Part shown: piece after piece, positions 44,101-55,400 of the stretch
Position numbering within the stretch: position 1 is the stretch's first letter
Layout of the letters: each line of letters begins with the position of its first letter
Assembly (NCBI RefSeq): GCF_910592395.1
Contig: NC_088313.1
Span: 20,230,437-20,290,436, forward strand
Direction: 5' to 3'
Source: Lineus longissimus
Taxonomy: Eukaryota > Nemertea > Pilidiophora > Heteronemertea > Lineidae
Length of the DNA: 60,000 nucleotides
The notes under the pieces: generated by a model
Seen by the model: the letters and a program-made list of their open reading frames with translations, nothing else
What the model was told of the DNA's origin: nothing
Databases searched by the model: none
Program-made: the position numbers and the translations under genes

Positions 44101-44194
44101 TAACATGCCAAGCCCAAGCCGCACCGACATCGGCCGCAGGACCTATCGAAACCAGTCCCAAGCAACTACACTATCAGTCACCGAGCCATTATGA
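29189..44194 (+). CDS. Aminergic-type class A (rhodopsin-like) G protein-coupled receptor, two coding exons
   Basis: Plasma-membrane receptor with seven transmembrane helices, assembled from exons 29189-30210 and 44038-44194 (392 residues from the first ATG). Landmarks: Asn70 in TM1, Asp98 in TM2, Cys124 and Cys206 for the extracellular disulfide, Asp131 at position 3.32 (the amine-binding aspartate), DRY at 148-150, CWMPYF in TM6, W321 and Y324 in TM7, and NPLIY at 330-334. Overall it looks like the dopamine D1 / beta-type octopamine / trace-amine / histamine H2 group. The TM5 positions that carry catechol-binding serines (5.42, 5.43, 5.46) read Ile218, Thr219 and Pro222, so a classical catecholamine ligand is doubtful. 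The N-terminus holds an NMT glycosylation sequon. Start choice is uncertain: in-frame ATGs at 29249 and 29267 are alternatives, the last with the better -3 base. The 51-residue tail is Ser/Thr/Arg-rich with no palmitoylation-type cysteine. Confidence 0.9.
30211..35730 (+). other. GPCR intron, first part
   Basis: Intronic sequence with no supported gene or exon. The word aataaagactttgaactttgaa near 31445 resembles the 3' end of an old transposon or transcript, but no coding body precedes it. Short open frames on both strands carry no motifs. Confidence 0.5.
35731..36122. repeat. Tandem duplication, two copies of a 196-bp unit
   Basis: The block opening cagttctgaaaagatcagt at 35731 is repeated from 35927 with scattered substitutions (by eye roughly nine bases in ten agree). 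Both copies hold the phrases ccctcgtcctagattcgttc and aatctacaccaaaaaa. A unit of 196 is not divisible by three, so the copies are read in different frames. A frame of about 190 codons (35818-36396) spans the second copy and an aataaa lies near 36451; I find no domain and leave it uncalled as a gene. Confidence 0.85.
36123..39994 (+). other. GPCR intron, middle part
   Basis: Nothing codes here as far as I can see. Two similar words containing agcaagaata and ataaagacta occur near 38285 and 38977 in the same orientation, perhaps remains of one repeat family. A short hairpin (accccgag/gttgggg) lies near 39970, just before the second interspersed repeat. Confidence 0.45.
39995..41161 (+). mobile_element. 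1.17-kb interspersed repeat, copy 2 (pearl/Helitron-like), inside the GPCR intron
   Basis: Nearly identical to 25677-26858 and in the same orientation, with the same three units of about 300 bp, the GAC microsatellite and the terminal hairpin agctcacctct/agaggtgagct. Differences are few: single substitutions, microsatellite length, and absence of the 10-bp duplication (gatcacctga) found near 26030 in copy 1. Left flank (ccatcaga) and right flank (aaacaactg) share no target duplication. High identity implies recent spread or conversion. It lies in the first GPCR intron and encodes no protein. Confidence 0.8.
41027..41112. repeat. GAC trinucleotide microsatellite in repeat copy 2
   Basis: A run of gac units at the same place in the element as the tract in copy 1, slightly shorter and purer in its middle. 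Frames crossing it read as homopolymers of Arg, Asp or Ser and are artefacts. Confidence 0.95.
41370..43200 (-). pseudogene. Possible decayed coding remnant, family not identified
   Basis: On the minus strand, protein-like stretches follow one another in changing frames: around 43160-42900 a stretch with MRMDFIYIT, one internal TGA, then STKADIYAALRGL; near 42890-42840 MTMLQSYPILDQDFLGVK; near 42830-42725 RDVIGSLFIWDSVSKLAW; near 42370-42290 a hydrophobic segment (VTLLTFIAIWFMVIVQVLWVF); and an open frame at 41699-41379. Frame changes occur with no room for introns, which suggests indels in a dead copy rather than exons. The first stretch faintly recalls ligand-binding domains of the periplasmic-binding type, but I would not assign a family. 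Chance open frames remain possible. Confidence 0.25.
44038..44194 (+). CDS. GPCR exon 2: intracellular C-terminal tail
   Basis: Acceptor cctttatctcattgcag precedes 44038. The first base completes the split Arg codon, so NRDFR continues directly into AAFIAILLRRERL, which fits helix 8 of amine receptors. The tail has 51 residues, rich in Ser, Thr, Arg and Asn with several Ser/Thr sites open to kinases, and ends in VTEPL before TGA. Confidence 0.88.
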
Positions 44195-44591
44195 CAATTA
44201 CAGAAAAAGGGTCCTGTCCTCCAGCTATCAGCCATGCTCACGGATAATGGGGATACGGAATTATAACAAATATTGATTTTAGACTAATGTTACTATTATG
44301 ATGCAGATAAGACACAGAGTAGAGAGATATCTTGACAAGTGAATGGGTGATGAAATTCGAAGTTATCGACGATTCTGATCCTCAGCAGAGACGCATGCGA
44401 TGATATGTGGAACTAACAGACGCCTTAGTACAGTTTTAAGATAGGCAGGTAAATCAACAATCCTGGCTGGACACAGTGAACCTACCGAACTAAACCTTTT
44501 CATATTCTGACATAATCAACCAAACTGTGATACAAAAGAATGGCTTTTCTTCTGTTCGGTCGAAACACTATCAGACTGTAACATGTACGGT
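44195..44591 (+). other. Probable GPCR 3' untranslated region
   Basis: Sequence after the GPCR stop codon. I see no AATAAA in this stretch; the first good one on the + strand is at about 44703, inside the foldback element that follows. If that signal is used, the 3' UTR would be about 520 bases and would end inside the mobile element. Confidence 0.4.
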
Positions 44592-44934
44592 GATCTTTTT
44601 TCGACATGAAACTTTTTTTTTCAGGAAATATCTCGATCGATGGACTTATTACCTCGATCGCTCGAGATAAATAACTCGATCACCCGAGATAATGGGTGAT
44701 ATGAATAAAGACTAGCAAATGCTTTTTTCTAAAACTCCGCGTACATTTACACTAGGCCTTTCTGTACAAAATTGAAGTAAAAGCATTCGCTAGTCTTTAT
44801 TCATATCACCCAATATCTCGATCGCCCAAGTTTTTTATTTCGAGCGGTCGAGATATTATCTCGATCGCTCGAGATAATAAGTCAATCGATCGAGATATTT
44901 CCTGAAAAAAAGTTTCGTGTCGGAAAAAAGATCA
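44592..44934. mobile_element. Foldback / long inverted-repeat MITE
   Basis: Two imperfect inverted arms of about 135-155 bp (44592-44726 and 44779-44934) flank a loop of about 52 bp. The outer ends pair as gatcttttttcgacatgaaac against gtttcgtgtcggaaaaaagatc, the inner ends as gaataaagactagcaaatgc against gcattcgctagtctttattc. The arms hold repeated atctcgatcg / cgatcgagata words, so each arm is internally repetitive. No coding capacity. Structure is typical of foldback elements or MITEs; superfamily unknown, and no target duplication was established. Confidence 0.85.
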
Positions 44935-46418
44935 TGGGATGTCCTTTCCCAGCCACCGTAAACATGGCTTCGGTATAGAATACTTTATTCGGTATCAATG
45001 CAAGTATGCGACATATTGACAGCATTTAGGGTTGTTTTTGCAACACAATTAAGTTGGAATCATACGTTGAATCCGATAGAAGCATGCATATCATCTCTGG
45101 GCACTTCCGATGTCCTTACTTCTTCAGTTTTTCGTCCACAATATGACCTCTCATGCCTGTATGGACAACAAATCAGTTAAGACGAATGCGAAAAAAAGCA
45201 ATCAGTACTAATGAGATATCTATTGTCCAAGTTACAGATGACATGTATTCTTGTAAAGTAGTTATTTTCACTGCTTTTTCATGTAAAAGCCAACAGCCAA
45301 TCATCCATTTGTACATTTCATCGGTGTTATAATGGTGGTTCAGCGTCTTGTCCACTTTGACTTCGTGATTCGTGAATCAGCCATTCGTACAAAAAAACCG
45401 CACAATGATAATTTAATTGCCTCTTTGATATCTCAACTATCCTAGACTAGTAGAACAGTAGACTGTGGAAAACTCATTCAGTGATTGCCTCTCTCATAAT
45501 TGTTTATATGAACACGTAGAACACAAAAATCTACTGGGGCATGATTATATCATTAGTTGATTAGTTGATGCTATGCGTTGAAGTCCTATTTGACCTCATT
45601 TTACATCGGCTAGACAGGCGAAACTGACCGCAGGTCACCATAACAATTAATCGTGAAGGAATTGACACACTTCTGTCAATAGCCGACTACGCATCTATAG
45701 TTCCCGTCTACGATGTCTCTGAATATTCGTGAGATTAAAGTAGCTGTTATAACCAAAAGTGTATATTTTATATTTTCATTGTCATTTAGTGTCATAATGA
45801 TACCGTGGATGTTGAGAAGAGTTTGTAAATGATAATAGTGTTATTTTTCAGTAAAATGAATAAAATGATAAACGAAATTGCCTCCTTCCTTGTCATTTCA
45901 AATACCAGTAAACTCCCCGTTTCAGGCGGGGGTAGGGTGAAGATGGGCTCGATGCAGTGGGTCAAGCTCATCAGAGAAGACAAAGACCAGCTTTCGTGAA
46001 CGCTATCACCTGATCACACCAAGTCAAAAAATGAGCAAACTATCATGTTCTGTAAAACTTATCTTCTTTTTTCAAATGTTTTATGTAGGCCTACTTGGTA
46101 AAATTTTAATGATGGGAACCAGTTTGCAGAGTTTTAAAAGCCCAACAACTGGTTCTCCGTCATAGGCCTTGACTGATAAAATAATAATGTTAATGAGTTC
46201 CAATTTGGTTTATTGGGCTCTTGGTTACCAGTACCAAATCCGTGTTCGTTAGAAGCGCATCACCCGTCAACATCAACATTCTAAAGAATAAACAAAAGAT
46301 AAAAAAGTGTCCCATTTTTCGGAAGTGGAGCAGAGATCTCATGTTAGGCATCGAGTAGATAAGGGGACCTGCCGCAGCCGTGTGAGTTCACTATTTCAAG
46401 ATTGCCTGGGGTGGCACC
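44935..46418 (+). other. Region between the GPCR and the protease gene, including the likely protease promoter
   Basis: No gene supported. An A-rich word, aagataaaaaagtg, about 130 bases before the protease ATG could be a TATA-like element, but this is weak. Short frames on both strands have no motifs. Confidence 0.4.
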
Positions 46419-46466
46419 ATGTCGAGCTTTATTCATTTAATTGTAGTCTTCAGTGCTTTTTATCTG
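46419..46466 (+). CDS. Protease exon 1: start codon and signal peptide core
   Basis: The ATG lies in gcaccatgt with A three bases and C one base upstream, a fair initiation context. Sixteen codons read MSSFIHLIVVFSAFYL, then donor gtaagt. Phase 0 joins it to LSLASSRA of exon 2, giving a classic signal peptide with likely cleavage near SRA/VDT. It was found because the catalytic gene needed a signal exon; donor, phase and hydrophobicity all agree. Confidence 0.78.
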
Positions 46467-49400
46467 GTAAGTGCTTTCTCTTTCTTACTTTCCGATAAAG
46501 CGTCCGTATTTTCCAAATTTCCAAATTGCATCCTTGAATATTATCCAAGCATTGCAAATGTAGACCTTTGGTTCTTTTATTCTTAGCGTCACTAAAGTTT
46601 CGTCAGCAAGCAAGCTTAAATAATATTTTTTAAGCACTTACAGTACTCAATGATCAGTTTTGCACTCATAAATGCTGCTCATTGCAACCCAAAAGTTGCT
46701 CATTGTACGTGTAAAGGATTCCTCATTGCACTACACTTTTTTTACACCAGATCTGTACTGACTACCATAGGCCTACAGTTACCAACTACGGGTAACGTAC
46801 GTTTTTTATGAAACTACATCGTACCTCGAAATATGAGGCACCACTTCCTAGAAGACACAACACATCACTAACGATTAATACTCCTAATTATCAACTGAAG
46901 CAGGATATTACGCGCCAAAACTAATGGCCGTTGGTGACGTCACGGCCACTAATGCCGTAGTCCCATTACAGTATCCTTGATGATTTCAATGACGTCAGTG
47001 GAAGGACCTTGCATCTCTTCCATGAAATCCGGTCATGCTGCTCTCCGCTTGAGAGAGATAAAGGGTTTTCAGGTTTTGAAAAACATTAAGCTTTTTATAG
47101 TTTTTTCTTATTTCGCTGATCAAAGCAACATTGTATTAGGGGTGCATAATGTGTGCCCGATTAACTTTCAAAGATTCTCATAAATGTTAGAGCGAGAACC
47201 AAGGATATTTAGGCCAATTCATGCAAAGTTATAAGAAGTGAGATAATGACAGACCAGTGAATTATGAACAATCAAAAGCTTTTGTAGACTAATAAACCAT
47301 AATTTCGAAAAATCCGGCTGTTTTCAAACTCGCACCAATTAAAAAGCTATTTAACACGCAGTCGATGTCTACCGTTTGTGCATATTTTACTGTGCATCTA
47401 GCAGAAGCAAAGAGTTTTTCAAGTTATGATTGACTGGTCTGTAGCTATCAGTAATTCACGTACCGTCATAACAATATAATTTGTTTATTACAAAGTTTTT
47501 ATCAAGCAAGCCAGGTTTTATAGAACTAATGAACAGTATAACGGTATCAGGCAGGCTTCTGCACTTTGCCCATTGGCCGAAAACCCGGGTCCCAAATACG
47601 TCTGGACTCATAAGCTCTTGTCTCTTAAAATGTCACAAAACTTTGAAACTTGACATTTCAATCGTTAATGGACAATCGTTCGTTTCAGTTCAAAAGCAAT
47701 GTAATGCACAACTTGCTGTGACAGTGCAACATTCTTTTGTTGCAGCTCTCTTTGGCTTCTTCAAGAGCGGTTGATACACGCGTCAGTCCACCGAAACATA
47801 ATGATCCACCGGGCTACTCGGATACAGCGGTAGAGAATCCAATAGAATCTCCTACAACTGATGGTTTGGGAAATAGAGATCAAGGTCCACCTGGTTGGGG
47901 GAACAGTGTCGCCCGAGGCCCAGAAGGGTTTGGAGGAACAAACGATCCTTTCGACAAATTAGCACCTCCTGGGTGGAAAGGGAAGGAAACCTTCCAGCCA
48001 GGAGACAAAGACACCGACCCGGCGGCTCAAGAAACCTCTGGACCTCCTGGTTACCACGCTACCGAAGACGTTCTCGAACAGAATAGGTTACCCGAGGGGC
48101 CAGCATTTGGGAATGAGGCGACAGGATTAGGTAGAGGAGCAGCCGGGCCACCCGCGCCTAATGTAGCTTCTGGGTCCCCAGGTTTTTCATCACCTCAGCC
48201 TGGCCCACCCGGTCCAAACCCACTTTCTGACAACAGTCCTCCGGGGACACCGGCACAACATGATTCAGGGAACCCTGGACCGCAGAGCCGCAGCGCCAAT
48301 GATCAGATGGCCGCACAGTATTTCCGTGCGCCGAAAAGGCCGTTGGGAATCCGTGAACCAGATACCAATCTCACGATAGATCAAATTATCACACAGGTCA
48401 TGGGAGGGCCAGAAGGTAAGAGCAAATCAATATTGCCACGAACAAACGCTTTGATTCAGTGAGGATGCGTTACTGTCCCTTACAAACTGGGTTCGTACAG
48501 GAAAACACTCAGCCGAGGGCGAACTCGCATGTCCACGTTTTCAGATATTTTCCTGATTGATTTCAAACAGATAAAGGACATTCACTTACCATTAGTTATC
48601 GTCTCCCGTTACCGTTAGTTATCGTCTCCCATCACAAGTAAACCAACAAGTCCTCTTACTTTTAAAATCTCGAATAATGCTGCTACAATAACGAACTAAA
48701 AGTCTGATTACACTGCATTGGTTACCGTCGCGAGTTTGCCACCTTTCACAGGCTTTGTGGTCAGTTAATGTCGCCGACTGAGCCAATGACTTTCATCAAA
48801 GCTGTACTTAAGTTTCCCTGCCAATGCCTTTAAAAGCCACGCGGTCTCCCATGCACCCCAACCGCTGCTTATACCGTATATGGTTATAGTGAAAATAGGC
48901 CTTCAATGTAACAACCAGACTTGATCGCCCATCTTAACTTTTTTTCAGCCATCCGAACGAGCAGTATGGTGGGCCCGAATGGAACAATCCTGGCAGAACT
49001 CGACATGAGGCTGACCATTGACCAGTACCTGACTCTCTACGAACAGGAGGGGGAAGAGCACTACCAGTCCCTTGGAATTAGGTAAGAAATGGACCGATGA
49101 ACCCAATGTATGCATGGCGAGTTGGGGCGAGTGATGCGCTGGATTAAGAATAGATAATGATATATCAGTGACTGCTTGTTGACCAAGCAACAAAAGCCTA
49201 TAGCTCTGATGACTAGCAAGCATGTCACACGCAAGTTTACTTTATTGACATATTGATAGATTTTCCTTATGTCTACCATTTACTTTCTTTCCAGCAAAAT
49301 GCGTCGGAAGAGGCATGCCATTAAAAACTTAGCACTGCGATGGCTGAACAGCGTCATTCCATACGAATTCATCTACAGCGACTTCAGTAAGGTTAAATGT

Positions 49401-52400
49401 GCACTTTCATTATATCTATTAGTGGGGCAATATGTAAAGTACCCATCCAGATGGTATTCTTATATTGCCATATGCAATAATATTATCACTTGGGAATTCG
49501 CTCAAGATGCATGAAACCCCATGACGTTTAGCCATATATCCACACTGGTCTGCTGGTAATGGTTGGGTTTCGCTGCATTCCTTCACTTTCTTTCTAACTA
49601 GCAAGAGTAAGCGAGAAAGCTTATAGCAACGTCCGGCTCGGTTCTGAAATAAGATATCGCTTTCATTGCAGATGAACAAGAGGTGGCTATCATCAAGGCG
49701 TCGATGGATGAATGGCAGGAGACGACTTGCCTCAAGTTCGTACCCGCCAGGCCGTGGCATTACAACAAGATACGATTCCAACAGGGAACAGGGTAAGTAG
49801 CTAAGCAAAAGGGTCTCTAAAACCTCATCGATATTTTGAAGGGTGATCTTCGCAAGGCAAGTTTCGTGATCTTGCTTGCATCAAAGTTGCATTTCAGTCA
49901 AATCGCCTCATGCAAAAATGAGCGGAAGTTGCGTAAATATACTCTTGTGATTGGTTTGGTTCTGATGACAGCGCTGGTGAAGCAGAGTTGATTGCTGCTA
50001 ATTTCCCAATACTGTATGATGAATAATGATAATAATAATGATAATATTCATGTAAAGTGTATTGATTGCAGCAGAAAAGTTGTGAATTGATGATATGACG
50101 AGATTGATTTTTTTCTGCAGATGCAGTTCCCAGCTTGGTATGGTCGGAGGTGCCCAGGCAATCTATCTGGATTCCGCTGGTTGCAGATGGGTAAGTTGGC
50201 CTTCATATCTAGTTTCGTGCAGAACGCCATTATTATAACAGGTCCCAAAACAATTGTCTCAGTTCAATTTAGAGCCTCAAAACCTTTTAAAAATGAGACT
50301 TCGTTGTGTCTTACGACCTCTTGGTATTCAATAGTCTTGATGGCCCAATGCCCTCGAAGGTTTGTTTTCCTCCAAGTGACGAACTGACCTAGCCCAGAGA
50401 CGAACGCTTTAAGCAAGGTAGCTACATCCAAATCCAAGGGAGTGACGAACAATGCTAGTCTTTTCTGATTGCAGCGTGGGTTATTCCTTCACGAAGTAGG
50501 TCACAGCATTGGTCTCGTCCATGAGCACCAGCTCCCGATGAGGGACAACTTCATCTATATCCAGTGGGACAAGGTGGACCCAGTCATGAAGGAATGGTTC
50601 AAGAAGTACGAATCGGACCGCATCAACGACTACGGAGTCAGGTACAACCTGAGGTCCGTGATGCATTACGGTGTCACGGTAAGTCGAGTTCTAACCCAGC
50701 CAAATGCCATGATGAGTTTCTGCCCCATCCAATGCCACGAGTCAGGCCATTTTATCACCACAACAACTCACAAAGATTCCGGCCAAAATTCAGATGATGG
50801 AAGATGATACCTTATTGCCAAAAGTATAGTTACCGAGTTCACGAATATAGTCAACAGCACCAAGTACTGCAAGATACGGAGAAACCAAAGAGTGGCGAGG
50901 CCCGTGCCCGCGCGAGACGGGTCGGCATCCAGAATACGTCATCCACAAGTATTATGATAAAGCTGGAATGGGGACGACATAAGTTACACTCAGAGGCTTT
51001 GTTTCGCCTTGACATTTTGCATGGATGGTGTCCTCTAAACTGACAACCAGTACTTCTCCAGGGGTCCACTTCTAGTTTGATATTAATCACCTTCTCTGTT
51101 CAGGCTTTTTCTAGGGATGGCAGGACAGAGACCATTAAGGTTCTCGACCCTGACATGCAAGGGAAAGTGGGACTAGTCAGGAAGAAGGAACTGTCCCACT
51201 CTGACAAACATGTGGTCAACCTTATGTACAAGTGTGGAGGTAAGTAACTTCAGAAGCGCCTTAACCTATTCGGGGGTGAGGGGTTGGCTCACTGCGATAT
51301 TTGACTTGGATATGCGATTTAGATGACCAGGAGGCTAATGTGCCGATTCGCCTCCATGCGCCTCCTCATGTAGTAACAGACTGAATGCTGATCACTAATA
51401 ATGATTTTAGCAAGTGTTGTGAGGTGATTTTGGACATGGCTTGCAAAATTTAGATAGGCCAACAGTTACATTCAGTTTTGGTGAGATCTTCATTGCAGTC
51501 TGAAATCAGCGTGTACTTCAGTTAGTAAATTTCAGGTTCAGGGTACGATAAAATAATAATGATAATAATAATAATGATGAATAATGATATTATATGTACT
51601 ACGTGAAGGAATAAATAACAACAAAACAAAGAGAAATATGTTGTGGATTGCCGCCACGGGGATTCGAACCCGCGACCACCAGTCTAGCATTCTAACCGTT
51701 GAACCCACAAGGCTTCCATGTTTGGGCGGAGATTTTCTTCGCGTCTCATACCCTGTCATGTCATAGCGAAGCAGGTTTACAATTAGTGATTTGACGTGTT
51801 TTCTACCGAAATCTTTCATTCTCATCTCATTTTTTTTCAATTCTAGAACACTGCCCTTCCAATATCAAATGTATAGACGGCGCTTACTTGGATAAGCACT
51901 GCCGGTGCGTGTGTGAGAACCCAAACAATGAATGCTACTTGAGCGGAGGAGCTCCGGTGGAAGAGGATGATGGTAAAGAATCGTATAAACCAATTGCAAT
52001 TCAATCTTTCACATGCTTTGCAATGAAAACTACCAACGTTGGACTATGATTAAGACAATGCACTCTACTTATGCGGATGAGCTTATTTGAGGGAAGAGGA
52101 GCTATATTTTCAATTCGGGTGACATTGGGGAAATTTCATGGCAAAACCTATCACTATGGATATGATGCGATACGGATTACAACGGCGAAGTATAGAACAT
52201 TCCCATCAATTTGCCATAACGTTCCTTAGACCTTGGGACGATAAATAACCTTTGAGGTCAGAACTTCGTGACCTTATTGAAAAATCCTCTCTTTCATATA
52301 TTTCCTTGATGTGGTAAAAGCATTCTCTTGACCATTTTTTTGCAATCAATTCCCCAATCTTTTACCCAACTTGTTTGTCTTTCAGAGGACTGTGAAGACG

Positions 52401-55400
52401 CCTTTACCTACGAAGAATGTAAGCGCTGGGCTGACTATGGCGAGTGCTACCTGAATTCCGTATGGATGGCACTCAACTGTAAGAAGACCTGCGGAAAGTG
52501 CCCCAAGGAAGCCAACAAAACAAAAGGTACGATGCCCTTGATGATATACCCATGACTCTAATGTTTCATTACTTCTGCAAAATTGTGCAGAGTGATAAAC
52601 GAAATATGCTCATCTGTAACCATCGTGACCCCGTCCAGTCTCAGACGCCTGTGCTGAGGCTAGTCACAACCAAAACTGTTATCAGGATAATGCGCTACAG
52701 ACAAATAAAGGGCTCATCAAAGTTTACATGACATAAGTTTCATCGACTTAAGTCATTTGTGCTCTTGGCCCTTCAAATACACTATCAATGCACCGTTCTG
52801 GCGATAGATGGTGACATTGTCTATCTGCTCTTGTCAACAACGTTTTAAAGAATTGCACCTCTGTTCTGTGTGCTCTCAATCCTGCAAAATGTTCTCCATC
52901 GGAATCCCCTCCCAACATCCTTGAAAAGAAGGTCGTGGCAAAAGGGTGATGTAAAGGTACCTTCCACGCATCAGCTATTGGTTCGACATTCCTTTGAGTA
53001 ACAAGTCTGGGTACTGTAATTACAATCTTAGTCTTTTTTGATTACTTGAGAAGTTGATGCAACCTTACATTTCAGTTGATGATGGATGCGAGGACAGCGA
53101 CACGAACTGCATTAAATGGCAGAAGATGGGAGAATGTACAAAGAACCACATCTGGATGTTACATCACTGCCCCAGGGCTTGTGGAAGGTGCGGACAAGGT
53201 ATGTCATTTTCGGCAACCTTTTTTCTTGCTGTAATTTGGCCTTAATTGTGAGACCATTATCGCATGCACCACCCATGTCCCTTTCCTTCCCAACTTAACT
53301 CAGCAGACAATCTGGACATCAACATACAAGTACACCTTCTCTGTCGATGCTTTTCCTGTGCACTCTAACCGCTGTGTAGGTAAATTTGGGGTATTGACAA
53401 ACTAACTAATTGGACAAACAGTTTAAAATCAAATTGCCGGTATCCATCATTGCTACATGTATATCGCGACGGACACCTGATACATGTGAATCTTGACTGT
53501 CAATGCTTTAAAGGGGGCTATAGGCAGGATATAGGGGGTCAAATAGGTGGTCTTCATATCATGCTTATTTAGGGGACTGTGCCGTGTTTCGTTTAGCGAC
53601 AAATATATTGCTGGTGCAAGCGTGAACAATTTCGATATAGTACCAGATTGGGGAGACCCATATTAGCGACATCTTGTGACTGTATCTTTCCTACCTGGCT
53701 GCTGCCTTGTGACTCCCTTTAACATTGCTCCGTCCTCAGACAGAGCGAGTACAGATATAACCTGGGTTACCTCTCTTCAGCTGAATGTACCAACCTACAT
53801 GGTGATGACCAGATGTGTGAATTCTGGGCGAGCTCTGGTGAATGTGAGAGCAACGCTGGCTGGATGGTGGAAAAGTGTAGAAAGGCATGTGACGGGTGCG
53901 CAATACCGGGTAGGTGAAACTTGTACTCACCAGTTTAGGCAGCTGCAGAGAGTCAGATTCGTCTCAGCAGGATAGCTCTTTCGGTAGATTCCAGCTTTCC
54001 GTGACGTTCAAATTGCTGTCGAGTTCAGCTTTTCCGTGACGTTCCGAATTCCTGTCCTGACATTGGAATTGCCGTAGACTTCAGCCTTTCCGGCCCATTT
54101 GTTGAGATTGCTGCGTTGCGTAATGGCTCCTTGGATTGGAAGTATTTCAAAAGAACGCAAGTGATTCATCATTTATTGACATGATAACTTACAGTAACTT
54201 TTCACATAAAACACCTCTTGGGTTATCGCATGAAAGAACATTTAGGCCAAGAAATTAATACCCCACCTTCGGTTTCTTCTGTCTCGGCAAACAACGCTCG
54301 GTTTGGGCGGCAATTTCGCAGAAAATATCGGCTGCTTTTAGCTCCATCCTCGCGGTGTTCGCCGAAACAACTTAACCCTCCAGTTCGGTATCAATCTTCC
54401 CGGCTGTTAAAATAGAACAGTACACAAACTCCATCAGTCCAAAGGTGTTTGAATGTCCAGTCCAATCCATGTCAAGACGACAGAATCACCATCCGATGCA
54501 CACTGGACTCAAACTATGAGTATCACGACGTCACCCAGTTCAGTTCAATAAGTGGTCAGTGCTTTGGGTGCGCTGACCTACTTATTGCAACAGGTGCGCG
54601 TACAGCTCTGATACTCTCTTTCTGCGGTTGGCAGCCGTGGATTAAAATACTTGAGACGCATACTCTGAATGTAATTTTAAAACCGGAACTTTGAAATTGA
54701 CCCAACGCCTGCTTTAACTTCAATCAAATTGCAAATTTAATACGTGCAAGAACTACTTTGGTGTTTTGAACACTAGAAAACAAGTAGACCGGGAACTAGC
54801 CGTAGGCTGCATATACGCCCATGAAAAAAGTCAACTTTAATCCAAAAAGTAAAACGTTAACCCTTCCATGTCCATGTATCTCAAATTTCTATATAATGTG
54901 ACTTGTTGCAGGTGTGTGTGGGAATCTCCATCACAACGACACGGAATGCAGGCTCTGGGCCGGGAAAGGGGAGTGCCTTTCCAACCCGGATTGGATGGGC
55001 CAGAAATGCCAAAGGAGCTGCGGGTTATGTGAGGACTCGATCAGAAATAGCTCAGCCGGTCAGTAGTCCGCGACATAACAAGTGACGTAACACATACTGT
55101 AGTCCATCCGCATCAGCGGAACACAATGGACATGCCTACTGATATAGGGATGACAGGTTGATCGGACGCCCCTCTTACTCGAGTAGGGATAGTCCGATTC
55201 CATTGTGTTGCGTTGAAGTGGACTCAGTAACCAACCGGGCGATAACAATGCTTGTTCTGTCAGTTGGACCACCACATTATTCACATGAGAACATACGTGA
55301 AGCTTGACCTTAACAGGCCTACATGGATTCCGTTAAGTTGAAAATTGAATTTGAAGATATCCAATTGTGAAATTACAATGCAGTTGTGTATATGAGACTG

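Noticed and set aside
51648-51725. Functional tRNA gene on the minus strand
   Set aside because: B box and A box are good, but acceptor and T stems mispair and an ATT tail follows, which fits a SINE better.
54449-54694. Possible extra ShK exon between modules 3 and 4
   Set aside because: A few cysteines occur, but the GEC, Trp and N-x-x-WM motifs and the cysteine spacing are missing.
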